This document shows, one piece after another, positions 37,494 through 50,975 of a DNA stretch of 64,000 nt. Source of the DNA: Callipepla californica brunnescens (taxonomy: Eukaryota; Chordata; Aves; Galliformes; Odontophoridae); NCBI GenBank assembly GCA_023055505.1, contig JALIRH010000026.1, positions 9,873,591 to 9,937,590 of the forward strand, in the 5' to 3' direction. The position numbers and the translations under genes were made by a program. The stretch's first letter is position 1. Each line of letters starts with the position of its first letter. The notes under the pieces were generated by a model, which saw only the letters and a list, made by a program, of their open reading frames with translations, made no database searches and was not told where the DNA came from.

Positions 37494-39723
37494 GGCTAAA
37501 ACAAGTCTGAATCCTTGTGAAATAACCATGGACAGACAGTTCATCTGTGAATCCCAGAAGTATATGCTAAAAATGGTATTAAATTCTTCCAGAGCTGCTA
37601 GATCATTCTGATTCTTAGCAAGGCAATATTTTATTCTCAAAAAAAGAAAATCATTTGGATAGTGTTCAGTAGTAATATTACTGTTAATGAGAGGAATGAA
37701 ATGATAGATATGCAAGGGAAAAAAAAAGGAAGCTTTATTAGTATCAACCAGCTAAACTAAGTAACAGGAAAACTGATGCGTAAGTGATAACTGACAGCCC
37801 CAAAATTGAAGTATTTTGAACTATACAAGGGAAAATAACTCAGAATAACAGATCATCTAAAAAAAAAAAAAAGGAAAAAATAATTGTATGTAATAGCAAT
37901 AAAATCTGTTAGACTAAAGGATAGTTCCGTGACGAGTGATTGTAAGCTCAACAGTTTCAACTTAGGTTTACTCCATGGGCTTGAATTCCCTAGATTTGTA
38001 AACGGTTGGGGCAGAAATTCAAAAAAGAATGTATTTTGTTGCACAGAGCAATCGTGTGTTGAAGGTAGATGATTGGGATGATGCCATCTGGCCCTTTAAT
38101 CTCCCTTTTCTGCCTCCTGTGCATTAACCGAGACTCACTGTGATCTTATCAGTGAGAAATAATATCTTTGCAGGACCCTGAACTGTGATATTATTAGGTT
38201 CGCTCTAAGGATATTACACATACCACTTCATCACAGATATTATTGACAGTAAGTGCTTTTACCACTTTTATATATTCTCTCTGTGAGTTGTTTTACAGAA
38301 AGGCAGCCAAATCAAGAGAATATTTCATGGCCACCCGAGCAGCTGATAAGTTTCTTTACAAGCACTTACGTGAATTCAGTGCTGCAGAGTGTTAAAATGA
38401 TGGGGTAGGACCAAAGCATCTATGTAACGTGGCTTACAAAGAAGAGCCCCAAAGGTTATTTCCTTTAGTAAAACTACTTGTCTACTTGAACCCCATTTTT
38501 TTCTTTTTTTTGGTGTTGTTTTTGTTGTAAAGTCTATCTGACCCTCTTCAGGATCTGTTTACACTATTCTGATCCTCTCTGCTTTTGCCTCCTCCTTTCC
38601 TCTCTTGGTGCCCGTGTACCACAGTTCTTCAACCTTTCAGGCCAAGTCGTTACCCTTTCTGAAGCTCTGCAAAAGCGTTTTTTTTAACGGTCACCCTCTC
38701 TATTTCTTAACCAAATAGTGCATTTAATAAGAATAAGTACGGAGTATTTACACTGGCACAAAATTGGGCTAGTAGGCACTTTGTAAATTGTGGTGCCTCG
38801 GGGATAAGAGTGCAAGTTGTATTGTTTGTTAACAATGAGTTCATTTGTATCCTTTCTTCCCTGGCCATTTAGGTAGACTTAAGCCTCCAGGAAGAGACAA
38901 AAAAGCATTTTTGACTGCTTTCAAAGCATGCAAATTACAAGTGTCCCGTCCTGCATTAATGTGGATGTATTTTGAAAATCATTCTTAATATCCTGCCAAT
39001 CATTCAGAGCCCATAGATAATGCAGCTCCCTTTCTGCTCTGGCATCTGCGCGTGTACCCCCACTACCATGTCTACAAATGCAAATAGGAAGTATTCCCTT
39101 CCCAGGCCTGTGGTGTCTAATTCAGACTGATTATGCATGAGAAGGAATGTGTCCCAAATGCAATAGTTACTTGCGCACTACATCTTGTGAGCAAGCAGCC
39201 GGTTTGGCTTGCTTCAGTAACTTTTATGTGTAAACAGTCTTTAAAAACATAATCTACATTGTCAAAGCCTAATCTAAATGATGTACTGACAATGCTTTTC
39301 TTGATATGCTGTCTTGGTTTTGAATTCTCTTTGGATTGCTTGGCCCCAGATGGCCTCCTTGTGTTTTGTTTACATTTCACTTAGCTGTCACATATTTATT
39401 CCCATTAGATGTACAAAGTCAATGGAATCGGTCTAGTTTTACAGTATAGCTGGCTAATATGGCATGGGGAAAACACTGAGTGAAGCCAAGCAGACGGGCA
39501 AGAGGAAAGCAAAGTAATTTTTCGGTTCAGATGTAGAGACCAGCGAAGCAGGGAACTGGTAAACTATCAGGAACAGCATGTAGAGGGGTGGGTTTTCTTA
39601 GAAAAAATCTTTTTTGCCTGGGAAGTGAAATAGGGGAAGGTTTATTTAGACTGCATGTCTGTTTTCAAGTGGTTTTTTTTTTTTTCTGATTACATTCTAA
39701 AATTATGTATGCATTCCACATAT

Positions 39724-39747
39724 TAAATCTTTTTTTTTTTTTTTTTA
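39724..39747. repeat. Poly(T) tract
   Basis: About 20 consecutive T starting near 39729, with a shorter T run at 39670-39685. No retroposon body is recognised. Confidence 0.8.
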
Positions 39748-40351
39748 AAGATATGTTTCAAATGTAATGGGTATTAAAACGTTACTTCAAAAGCTTAGAG
39801 TTGTTTGGGAGTTGTCTTAATCAAACAGAATGACTTAAACCTCTGGTTGTACAAAATTCTTGGAAGGTATGTAAAATCTTCTGCATTAGCTCCTTCTGTG
39901 AGGTGGAAACAGAAGAAAACACTTTAGTTGTTGTTATCTTGATCACCATCACCCACGCAGTTTGAAAGACAAATGGGTGCTCATGCCTTCTATGGAATCT
40001 TTGAAGCACAACTAACCTTCTGAATTGTGCTCTTCCATCTGGATACCCACACATGCCTTCCCATACTTCTCCCAGTGCAAATAGCCATCTTTCCTCTAAA
40101 TGGTTGATTTAATGGTTCAAAGGAAAAACTTGGTGCAAGATTTGGGGTGGAATGTAACACTGATGGAGGAAGCCTTACATTTCTTCTTGTTCTCTGAGCA
40201 AGGAAAGTGGTACTGTTAGACTGATGGCACGTTGCTCCCTGATCACTTTCTTCCATTTTTGCTGAGCTGCTCAACCAAAGCACAGTGTTTTATTGGTGCA
40301 TTTTTTGTTTTGACAACTGTTGGGCACTCAAACATCAGTCTCCTTAAATAA

Positions 40352-40615
<264 letters not shown>

Positions 40616-41204
40616 TAAGGGCTCGAAGGAGAAGCAGGTCCTAAGAGGAGGTTTTTCTGAACTGCTGACCTTTCTTTTAATTCAGTTTTTCTGTGAAAGG
40701 GAAGGATCTTGTCTTTGCCGCGTAGACAGTCATTTTTTCAGAATTATAAGATTGTTCATTTTCCTGTAAACTTCAGTAAATAAGCTTCGTGTTGCATTTA
40801 TTTGGGTTGCGCTTGTTTCTCTTGGAAAGCATTAATGAGATAGGCTAAACTTCATCAGCTGGAAAATGAGGAAAGAGTTGATGCATTTGTTTTAGTTTAA
40901 CAGTAGTACAGTCCTTCCCATTACAGAAGCCTTTTCTTAAGGAGAGTAAGGTAAATGTGGGTGCTAATGGGAAAACTGAAAGTGATGAACAAATATATCT
41001 GATATTTCAGAGAAATGACCTGTGTTAAAAGCCAGATGCTTAGTTGCTGATCTCAGCACTAATGAGTGTCTCAAGCTACAAAAATGAGATCTCTAGACAT
41101 ACTTATGCTATTGTGTTGCTACTAGATTCCAAAGGACTAATTTAGTCCTGCATGAATTTTGTCTTTGCAATGTTTATCCTTCATTTCACTATTGATTAAA
41201 AAAT

Positions 41205-41735
41205 TACAAAATTACGGAACTGTTTGGGTTGGAAGGGGCATTTAAGATCATCTAGTCTCAAACCCTTGCTTTAAGCAGGGGTACCTCCCACTAGACCAGG
41301 TTGCTCGTAGCCCTATCAAGCCTGGCCTTGAATGCTTCCAGGGAAGGGGCGTCTGCATCCTCACTGGGCTACCTGTTCCAGGGACTCATCGCCCTCACAC
41401 CGAATAATTTCTTCCCGCTATCTAGTTTAAATCCACCTTCTTCCAGTTTGAAGCCATTTTCCCTTGTCTTGTTACTTCACACCTTTCTAAGAAGTCCCTT
41501 TCCAGCTTTTCTATAGGCCCCATTCAGGTACTGGAAGGCTGCTGTAAGGTTCCCTCAGGTCCTTCTCTTTTCCAGGCTGAAGAGCTCCAGCTTTCTCTGC
41601 CTGTCCTCATAGGGGAGGTGCTCCAGCCCTCTGGTCACATTTGCGGCTCTGCTCTGGAGCTACTCCAACAGCTCCGCATCTTTCTTGTGTTGGGGGCTAC
41701 AGAACTGAACACAGTATCAAGATATGTGTGAAATG
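41205..41735 (-). mobile_element. CR1 fragment, antisense, about 530 bases
   Basis: Starts with the reverse complement of the CR1 3' tip (ttgggttggaagggg, gatcatctagtc). It continues through ccactagaccaggttgctc, cctggccttgaatgcttccagg, ctacctgttccaggg, tttcttcccgctatc, and the lead-in complement ctgtcctcataggggaggtgctccag at about 41602-41627. It ends in the RT C-terminal region near 41735, a 5' truncation. It is the second longest CR1 here and lies about 600 bases after exon C. The frame is broken. Confidence 0.93.
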
Positions 41736-42117
41736 TTAAAAATGACCAGACATTTTTAGAAAAGTAGTATCTGTGGCCTGAATTTCAGGAGAAGATGTAG
41801 GCTAATCTCACAGTCTTTCTTCATTCTGGACCTGTTCTTTCAACCCAGTTTTTAATGGTTTGCATTAGTTACGTGTAACAGTATTTTGCAGTCGCTGTGT
41901 TGGAATTCCTTAGTGTGGATGAGGTGTGTCATAGAGTTGAGCTTCATTCAGGCTCTTGCCTTTGCCTTCAGTCTGTACTTCAAAACAGGGGAAAAGGTAA
42001 TCAGTGTGTAACAGTTCAGTGATTCAGGGAAGTCAGTCTGCTCACATGCACTGCATGAACAAGGGAAGCTTGAGTTCTTTAAATCCTGTTTGATTTTGGG
42101 AATGATGTGGCTGATTA

Positions 42118-42134
42118 TTTTTTTTTTTTTAATT
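42118..42134. repeat. Poly(T) tract
   Basis: An uninterrupted T run of about 14 bases near 42118, followed by aattttttgg. Confidence 0.7.
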
Positions 42135-45100
42135 TTTTGGCTGATATAGCAAGTGAAATAATACCGCAGATCACAGGATCAAATACATGTTTAATTTCAT
42201 TAAGCATGTATTTGCTTTATGTGCTCCAATTAGAGGCAATTATTTACTGAATACTTTAAAATTCTGATCATGATCAGGCTGAGTCTATGAAGTGTCTACG
42301 TAACTTTCTGGTTTTCCATACAAAACAAGGTAGCAAAATTTATTCCTGTAGTCTTCCAGCTGCTAGAGCTCTCAGATGCTAGTCAAGGTGTTGAGTCACG
42401 TTCTTCGAAGGATCCATTTAAGTTTCCTAAGTTGTGTCTTTATTAGTAAGTATGATGAACCTGCTAAGTAGCATGGCACGGCTTGTACCCAAACAGCCGA
42501 GCTGTCCTTGTCCTCCACCATTGCTACGCTCATCAAGGTGGACATAACCAAGCAGCCCCTTTGTAATGATTTCTGACTCCATTTCTAGAGTCACTGTAGG
42601 TCTCAGTCTACGGGGGAAATGGTCGTAACTAGTTCTGGTGAAAGATGATCTTCTCTTCTGCAGTACTCAACACCTGGGGAAACTGGCTTACTCCTTCTGA
42701 TGCCTTTAGGAATTTTTGGACCATTAGTCTGTGCAGGCATGACATTTCCAAGTATAACTTTATTTCACAACAAAATGTCAGTGTATTATATTTTGAAGGT
42801 GCAGGAAAGCAGAAAGAAGCATAAAAATTTGCACATATATAGCTCTTTTTATCCAAGGATCTTTGAAGCAATATTTAAATATTACCATCTCTCAGTGGAA
42901 AGTAAATGCCATTTCCATATAATTCTTATGAAATATATGGCATAAGAGGACATAAATGAATTCCCAAGGTCGGATGATTTTCCCTGGTGGAATTGGGGAT
43001 CATAGGTACTCTGGCTTCCTCATTTTCAGTTTCCTGCTACAGTTACGAGAGTTCAGGCAGCTGAAGAAAGGGATGATTTGTGAGATCTCTGGCCTCAAGA
43101 GGGTCTGGATAGATATGCAAAACTCATCGCTGCTGAGAAAATAACTCATTGCATTATCAAGACTAATGGCTGAACAGAGAAATTGGAATTTGCTTGGAGT
43201 TATTCTGCCTACCAGAGAATGTAGGAAGCCTAAAATCTATGCTCTGCAAATGTCTGTGCTGCCCTTGTATTTTTTAATTCTGTATCATAAGAGCTTATTA
43301 TATTGCATTTCTAATTACGTCCATAAATAAAAATTTACAGTTTGAATCTGTGAAACACTATATGAGAAACAAACACATGGAAGAGAAAGCATGCTTACAA
43401 GGTAGCTTACAAGGGTGTGTATTTTTATTTTATTTTTTTTTTTAGAAACTTTTCATTATTGTTCCTTATGATTACTTCCATGTGGTTTTCACAAATCATC
43501 CTTGCTTTTCTTCCTAATGAAAAGGCTAAACAACCACCCGCCTGCATGCTAAATAGAAAGGGAAATAGATTTCGCTGGGTGGGATTAGCAGACGTTCACA
43601 CGAATATTTCACGTTCTTTATTGCAGCAGGGAACTGTTTTGAACTACACTGTCATTTCTCAGTCTTTCCCCGAATAAATATATTTATGTGAAAATGCAGG
43701 GCTTCTCTTTTATGAAACTTCTTATAAACCCATAAGCTGCATGGAGTTAAATCCCTAGAGGGTCTAGCAAGATTACAGGAGATTTTGATCTCAGAGCAGG
43801 AAGCCTGAGCATGAATTTAAGGCTTTGAAATACCTTTTCTGAACATTCAGGCCATTCCCAGAGAAATGGGAAGGGAGAGAGAGAGAAGTGTAAATCCTCA
43901 CCCCTTGTCTCACAGGCTACAGGGTATGAGAGCACTGTGGTGAGGTTTTGATGTATTATATGTTCGGAAATCGCAAATGTTTGGGGTGTCTGCTGTGTCA
44001 TTCTCTAGCGGACTGACACATGCAAAGCACAGAGGCTGCAGTGTCTAGAGTGTGGTGGTGGCAGTATGCACACAGTACAAACAAGTTCATAACTTTACAG
44101 GTGTAGAGTGATGCTTCTAACCTTCAAAGCGAAGAGGGGAGTGCTGCCACATACTTGAACTGATGCAATTTAAACTCAGGATTTTAATTACAAATGCAAG
44201 CTTGATGAAACTCTGAATAGGGTTATTCTCTCTATCCTGGATGAAATCTAACATTTCAGGGGTGAGCAAAACGTTTCTGATGAGTAGAGTTATGTCATTA
44301 AAGATGCAGTATCAGTATACCTACAAAATGCCTTTTTGTGGGTATGCTTTAGTGTAACAGAAAGGCAGCTGGCTGAAAGCACTGCAGAGGAACTGATCTT
44401 GGAGATCTTTCTCTTCCTCGTGCAGAAGGTCTCTCCTAGGCCGTAACTAAGATGTGAGCCACAGTGAGCGGTCTGACTGCAGAGTGAAGCTGCCCTTTTA
44501 ATGCCTTGGAATGAGGAGATGGCCCTCTGGGTCCCATGCAGTTGCTGTGACCATTCTGTCAATTGCTGCTTCCGTAGACAGATTCTTCAAGTTCATCCAA
44601 AGGACAGTGTGCAGCTGTAGCAGTAGTAGTGTAGAAAATGCTGTAGGTAACGTTTGAATGATGGACTTGCATCATCCTGATGACTTCATTCTCATGTCAG
44701 ATCTTAACAACTGCATCTGGCCGTGCTATTAGGCAGCCCGTTGATGTCTGAGAGTAGATGGCTGTCCTCTTGTCTTTGTCACTAAGGCTTCACCTTCAGA
44801 GCACCAGCAGCCTCCATGCAGTGCGTCAGTTTTGTCTCTATTTCTCTTCTAAAGTAATGACAGGGGCTTTAATAATACGAACTCCCAAATTCCGTAGGAG
44901 ACTTTGAAGAGGATGTGTTATTTGATTTGTGAGGAACAGTGTGCTGACACTTAAATTTGACACCTGTTAAGTCTTTTCAGTCCTGAACTCTAAAAGTTCC
45001 ACTGACCCCTGGGAGGCCTAAATATAATTGCACGCTCTTTCAGAGCAGTTCACAGCATGCCCATGCTGCCTGTGGTGCCCCTGCGATGGTTCAGGCATTG

Positions 45101-46125
45101 TGCTGGGGCCTACCTTCTGGAGTGATTGAGGAGGAGGTGATGGGGAAGCACTCAGATTCTGTTCCTGTTCCCCTTCATCTGCTGGAGAACTTGCTTGTTC
45201 TGCTGTCCTTGGTGAGGCAGCACATTGCAAGCAGAGGGAACGTTAATTTCACACTTGTAGGAGGCCAGCCTCTCACTTAAGCAGCTCACAGCTGTCAAGA
45301 TGCACTACCACTGAGAAACTGAGCCTGAGTTGTGCTACATTTCTTGAATTCCTAGAGCATCCGTGTGTGTTCTGCCCCAGTGACTTCACTTTTAAATCAG
45401 AGAAAGTAGTGACGCAGTGACAACAGGAGGGGGGCGAAAAAAAGCAAAATTGCCCACAGAGCCAGTAATGTGGGACTCAGCTCATTGTTTGTCAGCTGTT
45501 TCCCCAACCAGTGTTGACCCTGTCTGAATTCCCAGACACCTAAATTTCTTTTGTGTCTAAAGGGGAAGCAGCAGCCACACACCTCCAGGTATTAATTTAT
45601 TAGGGGTGGGGTGTGCAGTGACATCTTGCACGACAGGCACAGCCACCATGTAGCTTCTGCAGAACCTGCAGATTTAATTTGGCATAAATCATGAAGAATC
45701 TGTGTTTCAGCTAGAGAAGTGAGTCATTTCTTTCTGTCCTGAAGGAAAAAAAAAAAGTCTTATAATGATTTCCCCATGACAAGCTCTAAGACACGTTGCT
45801 AGCAGCAAGTTGTTGAATTTTCAGATGTCCAGAACTTTGAAGGTAAGGAGGAGAGAGCCACCGTGCGCCGTCTGACTTCCCCTTCACAAATTGTTAAGGA
45901 TATGATTTAAACAAAATGGTTTGGATTTTTTTCTTGTCCTTTTTTTACCTCATCAGCAAAACTCTGAGGTTTAGAAAGTTCCTGCCCTGAGTCATAAATA
46001 TGTGTTCTTCCTGCCTCCTTGCTATTAATTCTCCCTGTTCAGGTTTTCATTCTGTGTCTTGGAGGTCACCGATGTCCAAAGACTACAGCGCAGGGAAAAT
46101 TACTTCCTTCCCGAATACCTTCACT

Positions 46126-46127
<2 letters not shown>

Positions 46128-46170
<43 letters not shown>
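46128..46170. repeat. 43-base poly(T) tract
   Basis: Forty-three uninterrupted T, by far the longest homopolymer in the window, followed by gagaccttggg. The length suggests either the tail of a retroposed RNA in antisense orientation or slippage growth. The sequence to the right (46171-46330) is not a CR1 or any cDNA I recognise. Confidence 0.95.
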
Positions 46171-46171
<1 letters not shown>

Positions 46172-47063
46172 AGACCTTGGGACCATGTACTCCTTTCTTT
46201 AGGGGAACTGCTCCTCCACTTATGTTTGCAGTGGAAAATACAAGTGAATGTCCCTTACTTTCTAGTTTATCCTTTGCTAGATATGGGAAATTAATCCTCC
46301 TAACCCTCCTGCTGCCCATAGTGGTCTAACTGGCTATTTCATAGTTAAATACTGTGGTTGTCTGAAGAACGGATGCCTGAGTAAAAGCTGAGGTTTGTTT
46401 TGCCTCCATTATTTGATTGGGATTGTAATGCTGTTGCAAGCTGCGTTTTGAAAAATAGAGGAGAAGCTAGTAAAACTCCTCTCTCCCTTGAACATTTTTA
46501 TTCTTGTAGAAAATTGGGAGAATTATTGGAGTTGAAGCAAATCCTCTGTTTAAATGGAATCTTTTTTAATTCTTAGAGCCTGTCCTTAGACCGTGTTACA
46601 AGCTCATGTAACTGAAGTAACTGAAATTACATTAGAAGGAAAAATGAAAGTTTGTTCCGGATTTCAGAGCAATTTGACACGAGAATCCAATATTAATTGA
46701 TTCATATACTGTCACTGTTAAAAAAGGAGTTAACTTTGAGGTAGGACATAATAAGAGTTTTACAGATTAGAAGGATGTAAAGTGAAAACCCCTGTAGTAA
46801 CGCCAGTGTAACACATATTTATCAATCATCAAAAATAACACGTTCCATCCTAATTTTATAACTGCACACATTAGGCTTGTTGGAGTGAAGCTAGGAATTT
46901 CTAGGCCTCAAAATGCATCCACGTTCCTTGTTCCTAACTCACTTCCTCTGAGATTAACTGCAGTTGGCCTCCGTACCTTGAAGGTTTTATTTCCACAGTA
47001 AATCCATTATTCGAAACGAAGAGAGATAGAAACAGCTATGGAAACCCGGACTTTAGCAATTTT

Positions 47064-47224
47064 TTAATATGCTGTAATACTAACTGATGGGGTGAGTTAA
47101 AAGATTCTGCAGCAAGTCTGAAATTTATAGCATGCTCATAATGGAAACAGCAGCCAGCAGATTAGTGGGCTTTTAAAATATACTGTAAAATTAATTGATG
47201 AGGGTAAGTTAAAGGATGCAGAAG
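47064..47224 (+). repeat. Imperfect direct repeat, two ~52-base units
   Basis: Units at about 47064-47115 and 47171-47224 both run ...taatatgctgtaat / taaaatatactgtaaa..., then aact/aatt-gatg, then gtgagttaaaagatt / gtaagttaaaggat, then gcag. They are roughly 75-80 percent alike by eye. The bases between and after them do not match. Confidence 0.65.
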
Positions 47225-47397
47225 TAGCAGCACTCAGCTTGAGAAAGAAAGACTTAAGGGGAAATCATTAGACCTTGTTGCATTCATACAGCGTAAGCTA
47301 TGTAAATTAGAGAACTGCTCATCTGCTTTGTCATGGGAAGGCACTCCTGTATCTGATGCATATGAAGGAGTTGCTGCTCACTGTACACAAGATGCTT

Positions 47398-47412
47398 AAA
47401 AAAAAAAAAAAA
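47398..47412. repeat. Poly(A) tract
   Basis: About 15 consecutive A after gatgctt. Confidence 0.8.
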
Positions 47413-49137
47413 GGCACCTTCTTACTTACGTTGCTTCCGTTTGCTTTCAAAACGGGCTCTGCTTCCAAAGTTTCAGAAAAGCAAGCCAGATAAGGTGTTT
47501 ATAAATCCCCCACTGCTATCCCTGAGGTATTCCAATGAAAACATTATTACACTGCAATGTGTTAAAATTGCCAGTAGGTATCATTTTGCAAGCTATTTCT
47601 TAAAGAACTTCATAGCCTCAAGCACCTCAGACTCGGTTTGTAAAATGACCAGATATTGCCCAAAGAGGTGCATGCTGACAGTCAGTGGCAGAACTATTGC
47701 TCATCGAACTATCTGGAAGTAACATTTATTGTAAGTTAAGTTGCTCATGTGTTTTAAAATTTTATAGAATGAGTGCACGGCTGCGGAATCTGAAACAGCT
47801 TAGTTATAAATCTGATGACAGTAAAGCTAAAAGAATTCTCAGCAAGCGGCTTCCCTCCGAGACCTTTCCATTTTATGAATTTCTAATGAAGAGATTATGC
47901 ATGTGGTTAACACGCGCTATCCTGGAGCACTTTTTAGTTTTTGTGGCCACCTTCTCTTCTGCTTGCGTCCATCGGCCTCAAGAGGAGCAGGTTTAAGTGC
48001 TCCCCTGAGTACAATCAGGCAGTTGGCTTGCCTACAGATGCTGGGGTGGAGGGTGAGCGCAAAGCTTCCCCGGCGTGTAGGAGGGATCCAACTGAGCAGC
48101 AGTAGTCTGGTTTTCAGTGCCACAGATAAAGGTTTAGCTCTCCCACTCCTATGGCAGCACTGCCTGCCAAAGGTTCCTGCTTCTTGACCTAAATATAGCA
48201 CTTGTCAGCCAATTTCAGATAAAATGAGCAAGAAAAGCAAAATGGTAAAGAATAATAGATCTTTCCTAACCCATTTTGTTAGTTTGAATGGTAATTGACC
48301 TTTGGCTGGATTATAAAGCTAGTCTTTAGCTGGTCCTGTTTTCCAGATAAAAAGGGAAGTCTTTGGCCTGAAAATAAAGCCTGTTTTCAGAGCCTGAGAT
48401 GTGCTCTGGTAAATAGTGAACTTGATGCTGTGAGTATTCATACCTGTGCTGGGAATTATATTTCCGAACTCTGGAGAAAACCTCTAGAGGGGTTAAAACA
48501 GAAGCATTTGGTAGTGTGGATCAGCTGAAAACAGTTTGGACTCTTGTTGGCACAGTATCTTTTGTGTACTGTATCGAAGCAAGATTAACCCAAAATAAAT
48601 CAGGATCTCCATCCTATCTGTCATAGATCTGATGACTTTTATAAAAGCCAAGTGTTTTCCGGAGTCACGTTTTGTACTTAAACATGACTTTGTTCTGCTT
48701 TATGGCTAAGTGCTAGCAGAAAATAATGACAATATGGCCAAGGAGGAACCGTGCTTGCCACTTTATTCGAAAAACACTTTGCAGAGTGTATTTAGCAATT
48801 TTCCGTTGTACCCACCTGCATGCAGAGCTTTCAGTGCAGGGCTCTGACACTGTATTTAGTTCATACTTTGTTCAGCTAAAACTTCCCATTTGTATGCATT
48901 TATTCTGCTTTGTACATTATGTTATCAGTCACTTTCAATATTTCAAAGTCACAGCAGTCTTTTTCTGACACATTTGTCGGAATGAACTGCCTTGATTGCA
49001 GTTATTACAGACTGCAGTTCCTGAGTAAGGGAAAAGTCTTATGCAGAACCAGAACAATGACATTGCTCAATAAAACAATAGATTAAATAGGATGAAATTA
49101 GACTAAATAGGAGCTTTAAATGACCAGCCAAAAAGAC

Positions 49138-49156
49138 AAAAAAAAAAAAAAAAAAG
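49138..49156. repeat. Poly(A) tract followed by a purine run
   Basis: About 18 A, followed by ggggagaggagaggag. Low complexity. Confidence 0.8.
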
Positions 49157-50931
49157 GGGAGAGGAGAGGAGTGCAGGACAAGATTTATAATTCCACGCAA
49201 CAAAATTGATCAGGAAATATCTGATCTTTTTAAGCGGATATTCAAGTTATTGGAAATGGCTCTTTTCTGTTGCCCGGTAGTGAGTCAGTAAAGTATGTCT
49301 TTGACTTCCTGTTAATCAAATGCTGTATTGTATTCCTCTAACGATCACTCGCAACAGAAGGATTTTAATAATCAGTCCATTACAGTCCCAGCACAATATA
49401 ATGAGGGGTTCTGGCCTAGCCCAAGAGGGTGCTTACACTCCTGATTAACTTCAAGTCCAAGTGGTAGTAATTTATCATGGCACATGAGCACATATCTCCC
49501 TCGCATGTGCTTAACACATGCAACGGCTTTGCTGGTTGAATCTAAAAGCCCTTGCAGTTTAGGACCTTAGAGGAAGCACAGTCATCTGGAGAGGTAATTA
49601 TCCATTTGTGCTTATTGTAATTATATATAAAAAAAAAAATGGCATTATATTTACTACTATTGACCTCAACTGGAAGATGATGATAAAAAAAAAGCAGACT
49701 TCCACAGCAGTGAAGAAGAGCTGCCCCTGGATCGCCTTACTGTTGTAGATATTACAGCTGTCCTCAAAAAGACAGAGAGGTTTCAAACATAAAAGGGCAA
49801 ATAATTTCATCAGCTGTGCTATTGTAGGTGGAGTTCCTAAAAATTCTCAAAAAAATCATCTGTATCCCTAAAGAGATCTGATTCCTACAGAAAGTCCACA
49901 AGACCGATAAACCAATTTAAAAAGAAAAAAAAAAATCTGTTACAGCAATATTTGCAGAGGAAAGTAGCAGAATACTTAAGAGGGATTTGCAGTTTTGAGA
50001 GCAGGGATTAGGAGTTCCTGACCCAGGCCTAAATTTTCTTGGCTTTGCATGAGAGGAGGAGGTAGCGTGTGGAGCTGAGCCTTGAACTGCCTGAGAAGCT
50101 TGCCCTCTGACTTGCTGTGTTGTTTGGCTGTGCTAATTTCCTTGGGTTTGGGGAGACTTTACTTAATTAACAAAGGATCTTCAGATCATGGAATTACAAC
50201 CGATTTATACTGGTTTAGCTGATGGGAGAATTTAATCCTATAAATATTTCTTTGGCATAATTTAGATGTAAGTCTCAAAATTAACATCCCCGTGAAACAT
50301 GTAATTTCTATTCTTTCTCCTTTTTGCCTGTGAAGTGCCGTGCAAAGCTACAGAAAAACGTCAGCTCAGACAGCGTGCTTACGTACTGTGCAGAAGTCAA
50401 GGGGTTCGAAAAGCTGTCAGGGTTCACACACAACATCCAGTTCCTCTCCATCCTCCCACCATTTCATACAAATCTGGAGAAAAGCGTAAAGTCCACAGAA
50501 GAAAAAGCAATTGGCAGTGAAACACTTGGACTTCAGAGATGAAATTTGCTGTCATTCTTTACATCCCTGTCACATTAGAAATGCCTACAACATTTTTTTG
50601 TTGTTGTTGAGTGGCCATCATGCTCCCAGTTAAATATATGAGGCCTCAAGGAGCAGAATCTCTGAGCATCACAGTAACTGCGATGAAGGGATCCACCTAC
50701 AGTTGAGAAGCCAGCACAGCAGTTAATCTCCCTCCTGTCAGCTTGGTTTCTAATTATCCATTGCCTTTTTCCTTTTCTTCTGCCCCGAGTCTTTTCTGAC
50801 TTCAATTTTGGCTAACGCTGACCCTTTTACCCAGGTTGGGGGAGTTGGGCAAGGGCAAGTTTTTGTCTGCAGAGTCCCTTAAAACTGGCAAACTGCTGGC
50901 ATTTGGAATTGGTTCGGAGTGAAGGAGAAAG

Positions 50932-50975
50932 ATTTTTTTTTTTTATTATTATTTTGTTGTTGTTGTTGTTTTTGT
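50932..50975. repeat. T-rich tract with (ATT)n and (TTG)n
   Basis: A T run followed by tattattattt and five gtt units. Compound microsatellite. Confidence 0.85.

Noticed and set aside
45018..45230. Ser/Pro-rich minus-strand open frame that looked like part of a DNA-binding transposase-type protein
   Set aside because: No conserved domain residues could be pointed to; the composition alone is not evidence.
46128..46180. T run followed by gagacc, resembling an antisense Alu start
   Set aside because: After the first bases the sequence does not follow Alu, and all other repeats point to a bird.
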